Below are positions 7,220 through 16,793 of a stretch of DNA of 49,439 bases, piece after piece. Origin of the DNA: Bacteroidaceae bacterium (GTDB lineage Bacteria; Bacteroidota; Bacteroidia; Bacteroidales; Bacteroidaceae). The stretch lies in NCBI GenBank assembly GCA_024401115.1, contig JAKSLP010000018.1:1-49439 (forward strand). The letters run 5' to 3'. Numbering within the stretch: the first letter of the stretch is position 1; each line of letters opens with the position of its first letter. Made by a program: the position numbers and the translations under genes. The notes under the pieces were generated by a model that did not search any database, had not been told where the DNA came from, and saw only the letters and a program-made list of their open reading frames with translations.

Positions 7220-9574
7220 TTACTTGCTTAACATCTCATCCATATTCTTGGCAGCACGACGTCCGTCACCCATAGCCAGAATAACGGTTGCACCACCACG
7301 GACAATATCACCACCGGCAAAAATAGTAGGAATGTTGCTCTGCATCTGCTCGTTTACTGCAATAGTGTTTTTGCGACCCAATTCCAAGCCTTCTACTGAC
7401 TTAGGAACAATTGGGTTAGGAGAAACACCTACTGCTACTACGGCAAAGTCGATATCCAGAGTGACGGTAGCACCTGGGATTGCAACAGGAGAACGTCGAC
7501 CAGAAGCATCAGGCTCGCCCAATTCCATCTTCTGAAGTACCACACCACATACAGCACCCTTCTCATCTGCCAGATACTCCAATGGGTTATGCAAAGTCAG
7601 GAACTCGATACCTTCCTCCTTAGCATGCTTAACCTCTTCTGCACGGGCAGGCATTTCCTTATCTGAGCGGCGGTAAACAATCCATACCTTCTCAGCACCC
7701 AGGCGCTTTGCGGTACGGCAGCTGTCCATAGCGGTATTACCACCACCGACAACCATCACGCGCTTACCCTTCATGATAGGAGTATCGAACACTTCACTTG
7801 ATGCATCCATCAGGTTGATACGGGTCAGGTACTCGTTGGATGACATAATACCGGTGCTGTTCTCACCAGGAATACCCATGAAGTTAGGAAGACCGGCACC
7901 ACTGGCAATGAAGATGCCCTTGAAACCCTGCTCCTCCAGTTCTGCCACACCGATGGTCTTACCGATTACACAGTCCTTCACGAAATTAACACCCAGTTTC
8001 TCCAGATTCTGGATCTCAACATCCACAATCTTATTAGGCAGACGGAACTCAGGAATACCGTATTTCAATACACCGCCAATCTCGTGTAGTGCCTCGAATA
8101 CAGTCACATCATAACCGTTCTTGATCATATCACCGGCAAAGCTCAAACCTGCAGGACCAGAACCGACTACAGCCACCTTGATACCCTTTGCAGGAGCCTT
8201 CTCAGGCAGAGAGATGTTACCGCTCTCACGCTCATAGTCTGCTACAAAGCGCTCCAGGTTACCGATAGCTACTGCTGGCTCGTTCATCTTCAGGTGGATA
8301 CACTGGCTCTCGCACTGCTTTTCCTGAGGACATACGCGACCGCAAACTGCAGGTAGGGCAGAAGTAGACTTCAATACCTTGGCTGCATCCAAGAAGTGAC
8401 CTCTTTCCACATTCTTTATAAATGATGGAATGTTGATGCTTACTGGGCAACCCTGCATACAGGTAGGATTCTTACAATCCAGACAACGCTTAGCCTCGGT
8501 CAGAGCCTGTTCTACCGTCAAACCGGTATTTACCTCTTCTGTACGGGTAGTAGCGCGATATACAGGATCCAATTCACCCATTACGCAACGCTCGATAGCG
8601 GTACGCTCCTTTGGCTTCATGCTCTTCTGAATTTCCTTGCGCCATTCTGCATCGCGGTCGATCAGTTCAGCCAATGGAGTCTTTCCATCCTCAGCCTTTG
8701 GTGCTGGAATCTCCATCTTTGGAGCAGAAGTGACGTTCTGTGAACAAGCACATACATGCTCTTCCAGTTTCTTCATCTCTTCAATCTCGATAGGTTTGAA
8801 CGCACCCATGCGCTTGAACATCTCATCGAAATCTACCTGATGACCATCAAATTCAGGACCATCTACGCAAACGAACTTCATCTTACCGCCTACGGTGATG
8901 CGGCATGCACCACACATACCGGTACCATCCACCATGATGGTGTTCAGTGATACGTCGGTAGGAATGTCATATTTCTTGGTCAGCAAACAACAGAACTTCA
9001 TCATGATGGCAGGACCAATGGCAAAACACTTGTTGACGGTTTCGCGCTGGATAACGCTCTCGATACCCACGGTAACTACACCCTTGTTGCCATAAGAACC
9101 GTCATCGGTCATGATGATAACCTCGTCAGAGTGCTTGCGCACCTCTTCTTCCAGAATGATCAACTCCTTGGTACGGCCAGCAAGAACACTGATGACACGG
9201 TTGCCTGCAGCCTTCAATGCCTTTATGATAGGCAAAATAGGTGCAACACCAACGCCACCGCCTGCACAAACTACAGTACCAAAGTTCTCGATGTGAGTAG
9301 CCTGTCCCAGAGGACCTACAACATCCAGAATTTCATCACCTTCATTCATACGGCACAACTTGGTACTGGTCAAACCTACTGTTTGAACTACCAATGTAAT
9401 GGTGCCCTTTTGAACATCGCTGTCGGCGATGGTCAAAGGAATGCGTTCGCCCTTTTCGTCAACGCGGATGATCACAAAGTGACCAGCACGACGTGACTTT
9501 GCAATTAGTGGAGCCTCTACCTCAAGCAGAAACACCTTCTCTGAAAATTGCTGTTTGCGGATAATTTTATTCAT
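7220..9574 (-). CDS. Fused NfnA/GltD-like NAD(P)H-ferredoxin oxidoreductase
   Basis: A 784-residue fusion. The N-terminal third (1-250) is a ferredoxin-reductase/PyrK-like module with the nucleotide motif CAGGGVGVAP (103-112) and iron-sulfur cysteines C221, C224 and C236. The C-terminal part (about 320-784) is GltD-like. It has two cysteine sets for [4Fe-4S] clusters (C364, C367, C372, C376; C411, C415, C421, C425), an FAD motif GSGPAG at 471-476, and a second dinucleotide motif VVGGGNTAMD. These are the two subunits of NfnAB/SudAB joined in one chain, the usual form in Bacteroidales. It is often labelled as PyrK/NADPH glutamate synthase, but no glutamate synthase large subunit is nearby, so electron transfer between ferredoxin and NAD(P)H is more likely. 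It follows serS by 50 bases and may be co-transcribed. Confidence 0.88.
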   Translation of the reverse strand: MNKIIRKQQFSEKVFLLEVEAPLIAKSRRAGHFVIIRVDEKGERIPLTIADSDVQKGTITLVVQTVGLTSTKLCRMNEGDEILDVVGPLGQATHIENFGTVVCAGGGVGVAPILPIIKALKAAGNRVISVLAGRTKELIILEEEVRKHSDEVIIMTDDGSYGNKGVVTVGIESVIQRETVNKCFAIGPAIMMKFCCLLTKKYDIPTDVSLNTIMVDGTGMCGACRITVGGKMKFVCVDGPEFDGHQVDFDEMFKRMGAFKPIEIEEMKKLEEHVCACSQNVTSAPKMEIPAPKAEDGKTPLAELIDRDAEWRKEIQKSMKPKERTAIERCVMGELDPVYRATTRTEEVNTGLTVEQALTEAKRCLDCKNPTCMQGCPVSINIPSFIKNVERGHFLDAAKVLKSTSALPAVCGRVCPQEKQCESQCIHLKMNEPAVAIGNLERFVADYERESGNISLPEKAPAKGIKVAVVGSGPAGLSFAGDMIKNGYDVTVFEALHEIGGVLKYGIPEFRLPNKIVDVEIQNLEKLGVNFVKDCVIGKTIGVAELEEQGFKGIFIASGAGLPNFMGIPGENSTGIMSSNEYLTRINLMDASSEVFDTPIMKGKRVMVVGGGNTAMDSCRTAKRLGAEKVWIVYRRSDKEMPARAEEVKHAKEEGIEFLTLHNPLEYLADEKGAVCGVVLQKMELGEPDASGRRSPVAIPGATVTLDIDFAVVAVGVSPNPIVPKSVEGLELGRKNTIAVNEQMQSNIPTIFAGGDIVRGGATVILAMGDGRRAAKNMDEMLSK

Positions 9575-9624
9575 ATTAAACTTCTTTATACTATATACAA
9601 TAATATGTCGTGTTTGTTAATTGC

Positions 9625-10941
9625 TCAATCAATCATCTCAAAACCTGTGTATGGCTGTAATGCCTTAGGGATCTTAATGCCTTCTGGAGTTTGGTTATTC
9701 TCCAACAGTGCAGCAACGATACGTGGCAATGCCAATGCAGATCCGTTCAGTGTATGACACAACTCGGTCTTCTTGTCTGCTGTACGGTAACGGCACTTCA
9801 AACGGTTTGCCTGATAGGTGTCGAAGTTAGAAACAGAAGAAACCTCTAACCAACGGCCCTGGGCCTCTGAATATACCTCGAAATCGTAGCAGATAGCAGA
9901 TGTGAAGCTCTGATCACCACCACACAGACGCAAGATACGGTATGGCAACTCCAACTTCTGCAGTAAGCCTTCAACATGTGCCAGCATCTCCTTGTGGCTC
10001 TCTTTAGAGTGCTCTGGAGTATCGATGCGAACAATCTCAATCTTTGAGAACTCGTGCAGACGGTTCAAACCGCGAACATCCTTACCGTATGAACCTGCCT
10101 CGCGACGGAAGCACTGGGTATATGCACAGTTCTTGATAGGCAGTTCCTTCTCATCCAGGATAACATCACGATAGATGTTGGTTACAGGAACCTCAGCAGT
10201 TGGAATCAGATACAGATCGTCCAAGTCACAGTGGTACATCTGACCTTCCTTATCTGGCAACTGACCGGTACCGTAACCTGATGCAGCATTAACAACTGTA
10301 GGAGGCATGATCTCTTCGTAACCGGCCTTGCTAGCTTCAGCCAGGAAGAAGTTGATTAATGCACGCTGCAACTGAGCGCCCTTACCACGGTAAACAGGGA
10401 AACCTGCTCCGGTAATCTTCACACCAAGATCAAAATCAATCAGGTTGTACTTCTTTGCCAATTCCCAGTGTGGCAATTTAGCAGCATCGTTACCTGGGTT
10501 TGCTGTCCAGTTGCCTACGGTATCAACACCCTCAACACACTCTTTCAGGTTTGACTTAACAACCCAGTTGTCCTCTGCGCAAGAACCTTCAGGAACCTCG
10601 TCGTAAGGAATATTTGGAATAGTGCACAACAGAGCGGTCAGTTCCTCCTGTGTCTGCTTCAACTGCTCATCTAATGTCTTGTTGGTCTCCTTCAATTCTG
10701 CTACATGAGCCTTGGCAGCTTCAGCCTCTGCCTTCTGGCCCTGCTTCATCAGCATACCGATGGTCTTAGCCAACTTATTAGCCTCTGACAGATTCTTATC
10801 CAGCTCGTTCTGAGTTGCACGACGCTTAGCATCGATTTCCTGAACCTTGGCAACAGCCTCTGCAGCACCCTTAAAGTGCTTCTTCTCCAAACCGGCAATA
10901 ACCTTGTCAGTTTGCTCGTTAATTAACTTTAATGTAAGCAT
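9625..10941 (-). CDS. serS: Seryl-tRNA synthetase
   Basis: A 438-residue class II synthetase that charges tRNA-Ser. The N-terminal antiparallel coiled coil (about 25-110) is rich in K, E and A. Motif 2 is visible in CFRREAGSYGKDVRGLNRLH, and motif 3 with the serine/ATP site in EVSSVSNFDTYQANR and NGSALALPR. The start at 10941 (MLTLKLINEQ) is the family's conserved N-terminus; the in-frame extension to 10980 overlaps the -7 element at 10978-10985 and is rejected. A strong terminator upstream isolates it from the C1 peptidase gene. The flavoprotein gene follows. Confidence 0.97.
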   Translation of the reverse strand: MLTLKLINEQTDKVIAGLEKKHFKGAAEAVAKVQEIDAKRRATQNELDKNLSEANKLAKTIGMLMKQGQKAEAEAAKAHVAELKETNKTLDEQLKQTQEELTALLCTIPNIPYDEVPEGSCAEDNWVVKSNLKECVEGVDTVGNWTANPGNDAAKLPHWELAKKYNLIDFDLGVKITGAGFPVYRGKGAQLQRALINFFLAEASKAGYEEIMPPTVVNAASGYGTGQLPDKEGQMYHCDLDDLYLIPTAEVPVTNIYRDVILDEKELPIKNCAYTQCFRREAGSYGKDVRGLNRLHEFSKIEIVRIDTPEHSKESHKEMLAHVEGLLQKLELPYRILRLCGGDQSFTSAICYDFEVYSEAQGRWLEVSSVSNFDTYQANRLKCRYRTADKKTELCHTLNGSALALPRIVAALLENNQTPEGIKIPKALQPYTGFEMID

Positions 10942-10977
10942 TTTATGTTGTATTTTATACTTTTCACAATGAGTGTG

Positions 10978-10985
10978 CAAAAATA
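10978..10985 (-). promoter_or_regulatory. -7 promoter element of serS
   Basis: TATTTTTG on the minus strand, 36 bases upstream of the serS ATG and just downstream of the preceding gene's terminator. Confidence 0.5.
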
Positions 10986-10988
10986 CAA

Positions 10989-11025
10989 AAAAACCACCAT
11001 TTCAACTAAAGAAATGGTGGTTTTT
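10989..11025 (-). terminator. Terminator of the C1 aminopeptidase gene
   Basis: AAAAACCACCATTTC (10989-11003) pairs perfectly with GAAATGGTGGTTTTT (11011-11025) around a 7-base loop. It lies right after the peptidase stop at 11032, with a U run in the minus direction. Confidence 0.85.
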
Positions 11026-11031
11026 ATAGGT

Positions 11032-12213
11032 TTAGATACCCAACTTTTGCTTTATTTCTTTTGGAATTGCATCCTTGTGTACCATGTAGTAGATGGTCTT
11101 AGCTTTTACGAAGCTTTCTGACATATTCAGGAAACCGCCGTTGCTGTTGCGCTCAGTACCCCATGAGTTCTTTGTGATATAGTACTTGGTGCCGTTCTGG
11201 TCCTTAACAATACCTGTGATGTGCATCAAGTGGTCGTCGGTAGTTACATAAGTTTCAAAACCCTGCTGACGAATCTCTGGAGTAACGTTAACCTCTGGAT
11301 AAGGCTTCTCGAACTTGTAAATCTCAGCCAGACGCTGATCTGGAGTCATAGCCTCGAAACGTGCCTGATCGGTTGTAGCATAGTCGTCAACCTTACCAAC
11401 CTCTGGGTTGATAGCCACACCATACTTAAAGCCGAAGCCCTTTTCACTTACGTCACCGTCCCAATCTACAGAATAGCCGTTGTTCAAAGCATAATCCATA
11501 ACGCTCATGAACTCATCCAATGGCAAGTTGTACTGCTGATAGTGCTCCCAGTTGTCATGTACTTCAACCTCCATCTTCTGGTAGTATGGGTGATGGGTAA
11601 AGCTGGTGATTTCAACATAATCGTCCATGTTCAAACCCAAGCTGTTAGCGAAGGTCTTTGGGGTGTACTCCTTACCTTTATAAGTAAACTTCTCAGGAAT
11701 TTCACCCAGATAAGTGTCCAAAGTAGCGTTGATCAACTTGTCAAACTGTGGTGAATGCTTCTTCAACTTTACCTCGGTAGAGGCCAATGCCATCATGTAA
11801 GCGCTCAACTCACCGTGATTGTGACGGTCTGAATCATAGTTGATACCAGTGTAAACCTCCTCTGGAACGATACCTACCTGACGGAAAGCATTCATCCAGG
11901 TGTGAGAAAGGCTACCAGGGCCAACATTACCCTCACCATGGCGCAGGAAGTTGTCCTTTACCTGATTCTGATACTTCTGGCGTACGATGAACATCTCTGA
12001 CAAATCGTACTCTCCCTTACCCATACGCAGCAACTCTGTTTCCATGAAAGAAGTGGTAGCAAAACACCAGCAAGTACCGGTTGATGCCTGATTCTTAACA
12101 GGAGTAGTCTTCAGAGATACTACAGTCTGAAACTTGTAACCCTCAGCTTTCTGAGCGTTAGCAAAAGTAGCACCCAACATCAGGGCTGCTACAGCAACAA
12201 AGTATTTCTTCAT
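11032..12213 (-). CDS. Exported C1-family aminopeptidase (bleomycin hydrolase/PepC-like)
   Basis: A 393-residue papain-fold peptidase with a signal peptide (MKKYFVAVAALMLGATFANA). The active-site cysteine is C48 in QASTGTCWCFATTS, preceded by the oxyanion glutamine Q42. The histidine is in the DHLMHITGIV segment and the asparagine in TKNSWG. The layout matches the bleomycin hydrolase/aminopeptidase C group. Unlike the cytosolic PepC of other phyla, this one is exported, as is common in Bacteroidales. The start at 12213 is set by the signal peptide; a longer frame to 12255 would begin inside the upstream hairpin. It is likely involved in trimming peptides in the periplasm. Confidence 0.9.
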   Translation of the reverse strand: MKKYFVAVAALMLGATFANAQKAEGYKFQTVVSLKTTPVKNQASTGTCWCFATTSFMETELLRMGKGEYDLSEMFIVRQKYQNQVKDNFLRHGEGNVGPGSLSHTWMNAFRQVGIVPEEVYTGINYDSDRHNHGELSAYMMALASTEVKLKKHSPQFDKLINATLDTYLGEIPEKFTYKGKEYTPKTFANSLGLNMDDYVEITSFTHHPYYQKMEVEVHDNWEHYQQYNLPLDEFMSVMDYALNNGYSVDWDGDVSEKGFGFKYGVAINPEVGKVDDYATTDQARFEAMTPDQRLAEIYKFEKPYPEVNVTPEIRQQGFETYVTTDDHLMHITGIVKDQNGTKYYITKNSWGTERNSNGGFLNMSESFVKAKTIYYMVHKDAIPKEIKQKLGI

Positions 12214-12230
12214 GATTTGTAAATTTAATG

Positions 12231-12262
12231 AAAAAGCCATGTCAGTTGACGACATGGCTTTA
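12231..12262 (-). terminator. Terminator of rplU-rpmA, adjacent to the peptidase start
   Basis: AAAGCCATGTC (12233-12243) and GACATGGCTTT (12251-12261) form an 11-bp stem with a 7-base loop. In minus-strand RNA it is followed by a U run (plus-strand A run at 12231-12235). It follows the rpmA stop at 12291 but ends only 18 bases before the peptidase ATG at 12213, so it may also act as an attenuator. Confidence 0.8.
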
Positions 12263-12290
12263 TCGAATTCTTTTCTAAACTTGATTAGTT

Positions 12291-12551
12291 TTATGCCTCA
12301 GCTGGGGTTACAGAAACAAAACTTCTGTTCAAACGGCCCTTCTTGAAGCATACGGTACCATCTACCAAAGCGAACAGAGTGTGATCCTTACCCATACCTA
12401 CGTTAGTTGATGGGTTGTGAACTGTACCACGCTGACGAACGATGATATTACCTGCCTTGCAAGCCTGACCACCGAAAATCTTAACGCCTAATCTCTTACT
12501 TGCTGACTCACGGCCGTTCTTAGAACTACCAACACCTTTCTTATGTGCCAT
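12291..12551 (-). CDS. rpmA: 50S ribosomal protein L27
   Basis: An 86-residue L27 starting [16 protein letters not shown], the conserved tail that reaches the peptidyl transferase centre. There is no N-terminal extension of the kind cleaved by Prp in Firmicutes. It lies 22 bases downstream of rplU, the standard L21-L27 order, and ends at the hairpin 12231-12262. Confidence 0.98.
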   Translation of the reverse strand: MAHKKGVGSSKNGRESASKRLGVKIFGGQACKAGNIIVRQRGTVHNPSTNVGMGKDHTLFALVDGTVCFKKGRLNRSFVSVTPAEA

Positions 12552-12573
12552 TTCTTGTTCCTCCTATAATTTA

Positions 12574-12891
12574 TTAAGCGATAACTGATTTGATTGTCAA
12601 CTCGGTGAACTGCTCGCGGTGACCGTTCAACTTACGGAAACCCTTACGACGCTTCTTGTGGAATACCAAAACCTTCTTACCCTTTACCAGAGGAGATACG
12701 ATTTCAGCTACTACCTTAGCACCTTCTACTACTGGAGCACCAACAGTGATCTCACCATTGTTGTCAACCAACAAAACTTTCTCAAATTCAACAGTTGCAT
12801 TAGCTTCTGCCTCTGCGATGTGGTGAACGAAGATCTTCTTGCCTTCCTCTACCTTAAACTGCTGACCGTTAATCTCTACGATTGCGTACAT
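12574..12891 (-). CDS. rplU: 50S ribosomal protein L21
   Basis: A 105-residue L21 beginning [18 protein letters not shown], with the C-terminal [14 protein letters not shown] segment. The start at 12891 is the family start; the frame continuing to 12924 adds a non-conserved stretch and lies in the leader. Transcription probably starts near 12977 from the -7 element at 12984-12991, leaving a leader of about 85 bases that could hold an autoregulatory structure. Confidence 0.98.
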   Translation of the reverse strand: MYAIVEINGQQFKVEEGKKIFVHHIAEAEANATVEFEKVLLVDNNGEITVGAPVVEGAKVVAEIVSPLVKGKKVLVFHKKRRKGFRKLNGHREQFTELTIKSVIA

Positions 12892-12983
12892 TTTATATAT
12901 TACTTTAAACGGGTTTTTCCGCAAGGTGGGCTTTTATCACTCAAAACCACTTTGTTACGACCTCCACGGACTCAAATCGGCTG

Positions 12984-12991
12984 CAAAATTA
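12984..12991 (-). promoter_or_regulatory. -7 promoter element of rplU-rpmA
   Basis: TAATTTTG on the minus strand, about 93 bases upstream of the rplU ATG. No clear -33 TTTG. Confidence 0.45.
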
Positions 12992-13028
12992 ATAATTTAT
13001 TTTAATATGACCAAGTTTTTTATGTGTT

Positions 13029-13589
13029 TTATTTTACTTTTCCTCCGGCAATCCAGTATTTAATCCAATAGGCTTTGCGAAGGTCGTCAATCACTACTCC
13101 TTTGGAGCCTGCATGCACAAACATATATTCATCCAGATAGATGCCGACATGATTCACATTACCTGCTTTGCTGTCAATGGAAAAGAAAACTAAGTCACCT
13201 GTATTCAATTGGTTTCCTGCCAAATAATTCTTAATGTCGTATTTGTATTGGTCCTCGCTTCTCCTGCTCAGTGATTTACCATATACGTTCTGATATACCT
13301 GGCATACCAATCCGCTGCAATCCACTCCGCTACGGGAATTCCCTCCATAGCGGTAAGGGGTGCCAATCCAACTTTTCAGCTCATTCAGCAGGTTACGCTC
13401 TATGCGTTCCTCTTCCTTCTGTGCCTGGGTTAATTTAGCATCTTGGGCATGATTGGCTGCCCACATGGCATCCACTTCGGCCTCAATGCGTGCTTTTTGA
13501 GCAGCTGTCAGTGGACGATATATCGTACATGAGGCCAGGGAAGAAAGAGCTATAGCCAAAAATAAACCTTTTATGATGTATTTAATCAT
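13029..13589 (-). CDS. NlpC/P60 lipoprotein peptidase
   Basis: A 186-residue cell-wall hydrolase of the NlpC/P60 family. A lipoprotein signal with lipobox LASC places it on the membrane from C21. The catalytic residues are C91 (VDCSGLV), H147 (NHVGIYL) and H159 (FVHAG), all present. Such enzymes cut peptide stems of peptidoglycan, typically the D-Glu-diaminopimelate bond. Residues 25-75 form a charged helix before the domain. Its start overlaps the ABC ATPase stop by one base, so it is the last gene of the ftsK operon. Confidence 0.9.
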   Translation of the reverse strand: MIKYIIKGLFLAIALSSLASCTIYRPLTAAQKARIEAEVDAMWAANHAQDAKLTQAQKEEERIERNLLNELKSWIGTPYRYGGNSRSGVDCSGLVCQVYQNVYGKSLSRRSEDQYKYDIKNYLAGNQLNTGDLVFFSIDSKAGNVNHVGIYLDEYMFVHAGSKGVVIDDLRKAYWIKYWIAGGKVK

Positions 13590-14320
13590 TAATCGTTGAT
13601 GTTAAAATATGCCTCTAATTCTTTTTCTGCTGAATTATCAATGTTCTGGATGTCACGGATAATAACGCCATTTTCCAACAGGGCTATACGTGGGCAGATA
13701 TCAGTAGTATGATTCAGATTATGACTGGAAATCAGAATGGTAGCTCCTGTCTGCTGGTTGTAATCCTTCAATAAATGTTTGATGGCATTCTGTGAACTTG
13801 GGTCCAGGAAATTGAATGGCTCATCCAATATCAGGACCTGAGGCTGCTGAATCATTGCAGCAATAATACCCACTTTCTGCTTGTTTCCGGCAGAAAGATT
13901 GCGTATCAGTTTCTTCTGCCCTATGAGCTCACCATTCATGAAATGTTCATATTTGGACAGATGCTGCTCTAATTGCTCGTTAGCTATTCCACAGATTTTA
14001 GCAATAAAATGGAAATATTCATCAGGGGTGAGATAATCAATCAGGAAACTTTCATCAATGAATGCTCCTGTCCATTCCTTCCAATCTTCAGTAGTTTTAA
14101 CGTCTATCTCTATATCTTTATCTTGGAAATGGCCATTCATTACCACATTACCGTTATCTGCCTTAATCAAGTCTAAGATCAGACGGAATAGGGTACTCTT
14201 GCCCGCACCGTTGTTGCCTACAAGCCCTAACATGTCACCACTGTGAATCTCATAATTCGCAATGTCAACGGCTACTTTCTCGCCAAAGGTCTTTTTTAGA
14301 TTCTGTATCCTTATTTCCAT
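13589..14320 (-). CDS. ABC transporter ATP-binding protein
   Basis: A 243-residue ATPase with Walker A GNNGAGKST (about 35-43), signature NLSAGNKQK, Walker B VLILDEPFNFLD, and the H-loop histidine in ISSHNLNH. The signature is LSAGN rather than LSGGQ, common in ABC-2 type exporters. It lies 16 bases after the DUF5687 membrane gene, which supplies the transmembrane part, so the pair should form one exporter. The substrate is unknown. Confidence 0.9.
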   Translation of the reverse strand: MEIRIQNLKKTFGEKVAVDIANYEIHSGDMLGLVGNNGAGKSTLFRLILDLIKADNGNVVMNGHFQDKDIEIDVKTTEDWKEWTGAFIDESFLIDYLTPDEYFHFIAKICGIANEQLEQHLSKYEHFMNGELIGQKKLIRNLSAGNKQKVGIIAAMIQQPQVLILDEPFNFLDPSSQNAIKHLLKDYNQQTGATILISSHNLNHTTDICPRIALLENGVIIRDIQNIDNSAEKELEAYFNIND

Positions 14321-14336
14321 ATTCTTAGTACGATGA

Positions 14337-15833
14337 TCAGTTATTCTCTCTGGAAGCCCTAAGCGCCTCCATGTTTTTGTATCGTCTTTGCATAAAGCGG
14401 TGATAGATATTCCTTAACCATAAAGGGTGAGTACATACGCCAACTAATCCAATGACTATAAGTATGATAAATCCCCAAATGTCCCCAAAGAGAGCTACAA
14501 TGGCTTTCTCAAAGGCGATGGGTACAAACATTACTCCAATGCTGATGACAGATTGAACCCAGTTGTTTGTTCTTGCTGTCATTCGTTTATTCAACGGCAA
14601 TGTGTCGGTATTGTAAACTGCCAACTGGAACAGGATAGGGAAGATGACTCCAGCAATGAAGAACATATACCCCAGATTCATCAGTACCGTTGTCTTTCCA
14701 GTGAAGATTGTTGGCAGCATTAGAACCAAAGGAAGTATCATCATCACCAAATGGAAGTAGTATTTAGCTTTCAGTAAATCGTAGATACTCTCTCTACGGC
14801 TCATGAGGCCGTCGATATAATTACCCTCGTATCCCATTATGCCAACCAAAGTCATCAGTCCCAATATTAAATAGTTGTAAAGACAGATGAAGCTTATCAT
14901 AAACGGTACATCATCATAGGCATCTCCCCATGACATCATAATACTGAAGAAGATGATGAGTGCAATACCTATTAATGTCTGAGTGCGAACAGCCTTGTTC
15001 CGGGTTCGCATGCGAATTTCCAATTTCAGATATTCACCCATTACTCCGTATCTGTCCAGGAACTTAATCTCGCTGGTGCGTTTCATTTCTGTTTCTTCCA
15101 CTTTTCCCACCTCTTTATATATCATGTTGCCCTGCAACTTGTGATTAATATAAAATAGGAGTACAATGGGAATAAATACGGCAAAGTAAGCCAATGGATT
15201 CCAAAAGATGAACTGTTCTAACCAATCGATGCTTAAATTGCTGATGACGTCAAATTCAAAGCTGCATATCACTATTGCTATGTGGAAAACGGCAGGAATA
15301 ATTAACCAAAGAAGGCTGCGGAGCATCAGGGTTCTGCAGAACAGATACCAGAGAGAGTTGGTCACAATCAGCAGCCACCAACCGAATAACCATCCGGTTA
15401 ATCCGATAAATCCATAGAAGTGTACAATAGCTAAAAAACCGAAAGGGACAAGGAAAAATCCCCAAAACAGGTTGCCGTATGATAATGCTGAGCGGAAGAG
15501 AAAAAGGTTCATCAGAAACCCGCGCCTGATAGGCAGAAGGGTAAAAGGCTTGACTTTCTGGGCCGGTGTCTGTTGCAGAAAGAACCGGCACCAGAAGTCA
15601 AGAATCAGTATATAGAAGAATCCGCTGTCCAGTACATGAAAACTGGACATGGATCCGTCTAGTGCCTCGGGCATGATTACGCCAAGAAACAGAAGGATGG
15701 CTGCATAATAAGCAAACATGAAGTAAATCAAGAATTTGGCAAAACGGTTCTTCTCGAACATCGGATGCCGGCTCTCGCTCAAATTCTCCAGATGCTTCAG
15801 CTCCTTGTAGAATTTCCAGGCTGATAGTCTCAT
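14337..15833 (-). CDS. DUF5687-type ABC membrane protein
   Basis: A 498-residue polytopic protein with about 10-12 predicted membrane segments and a charged cytoplasmic part near residues 225-280. It matches what I know of DUF5687, a Bacteroidetes ABC-2-like permease family of about this length that is encoded beside an ATPase. It starts 2 bases after the trxB stop and is followed 16 bases on by the ATPase gene. Substrate unknown; the family assignment comes from memory of sequence style and context. Confidence 0.75.
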   Translation of the reverse strand: MRLSAWKFYKELKHLENLSESRHPMFEKNRFAKFLIYFMFAYYAAILLFLGVIMPEALDGSMSSFHVLDSGFFYILILDFWCRFFLQQTPAQKVKPFTLLPIRRGFLMNLFLFRSALSYGNLFWGFFLVPFGFLAIVHFYGFIGLTGWLFGWWLLIVTNSLWYLFCRTLMLRSLLWLIIPAVFHIAIVICSFEFDVISNLSIDWLEQFIFWNPLAYFAVFIPIVLLFYINHKLQGNMIYKEVGKVEETEMKRTSEIKFLDRYGVMGEYLKLEIRMRTRNKAVRTQTLIGIALIIFFSIMMSWGDAYDDVPFMISFICLYNYLILGLMTLVGIMGYEGNYIDGLMSRRESIYDLLKAKYYFHLVMMILPLVLMLPTIFTGKTTVLMNLGYMFFIAGVIFPILFQLAVYNTDTLPLNKRMTARTNNWVQSVISIGVMFVPIAFEKAIVALFGDIWGFIILIVIGLVGVCTHPLWLRNIYHRFMQRRYKNMEALRASRENN

Positions 15834-15835
15834 TC

Positions 15836-16774
15836 TTACAGCTTATTCTCTGCCAAGTAACGCTCTGCTTCGATAGCAGCCTTGCAACCGGAACCTGCGG
15901 CAACAATACCCTGACGATAAGTAGGATCTGCCACATCACCTGCCGCAAATACACCCGGAATACCGGTAGACTGTGAAGCACCCTGAACCTTGATATAACC
16001 AATCTCATCGGTTTCTACCCATGGCTTGAAGATATCAGAGTTTGGCTTATGGCCGATAGCCAGGAAGAATCCGTCAATTGCTAAGTCATAGTGAGTTTCA
16101 TCAGGTTGGCCTTTGCGCTTTACTAAATGAGCACCTTCTACACCGTTCTCACCAAATAAGCCCTCTGTGTTGTGCTCAAATAGAACCTCGATCTTAGGAT
16201 TGGTCAATACACGCTCCTGCATGATTTTGCTGGCACGCAGATAATCCTTGCGGACAATCAGGTACACCTTGCTAGCCAAACCTGCCAGATATGAAGCTTC
16301 CTCACATGCGGTATCACCACCACCGACAACTGCTACAACCTTCTTGCGATAGAAGAAGCCGTCGCAGGTTGCGCAGGCACTGACACCCATACCTGAATAC
16401 TTCTTCTCATCTGCCAATCCCAGATACTTAGCACTGGCTCCTGTACAGATGATTACAGTCTCTGCCTCTACTTCGTCACCGTTGTCGAACCAGAACTTGT
16501 ATGGACGCTCTGAAAGGTCGCACTTAGTGGCAACTGCCGAACGGATATCCACACCGAAACGCTCAGCTTGACGGCGGATATCATCCATCATGTCTGTTCC
16601 GCTTACTCCGTCTGGATAACCAGGGAAGTTCTCCACTTCTGTGGTGATGGTCAACTGGCCTCCTGGCTGGATGCCTTCATACAATACTGGACTTAAATTG
16701 GCACGGCCGGTATAGATTGCTGCAGTGTAACCTGCTGGGCCTGAACCAATAATCAAACAACGCACTTTTTCCAT
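15836..16774 (-). CDS. trxB: Thioredoxin reductase
   Basis: A 312-residue flavoprotein that reduces thioredoxin with NADPH. The FAD motif GSGPAGYTAA is at 10-19, the redox pair C134-A-T-C137, and the NADPH motif GGGDTACEEA follows, with a C-terminal FAD segment GVFAAGDV. Length and motif order are normal for low-molecular-weight TrxB. It lies 19 bases after the lolA-like gene in the ftsK operon. Confidence 0.96.
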   Translation of the reverse strand: MEKVRCLIIGSGPAGYTAAIYTGRANLSPVLYEGIQPGGQLTITTEVENFPGYPDGVSGTDMMDDIRRQAERFGVDIRSAVATKCDLSERPYKFWFDNGDEVEAETVIICTGASAKYLGLADEKKYSGMGVSACATCDGFFYRKKVVAVVGGGDTACEEASYLAGLASKVYLIVRKDYLRASKIMQERVLTNPKIEVLFEHNTEGLFGENGVEGAHLVKRKGQPDETHYDLAIDGFFLAIGHKPNSDIFKPWVETDEIGYIKVQGASQSTGIPGVFAAGDVADPTYRQGIVAAGSGCKAAIEAERYLAENKL

Positions 16775-16793
16775 ATTCTAATTTTATTTTATG

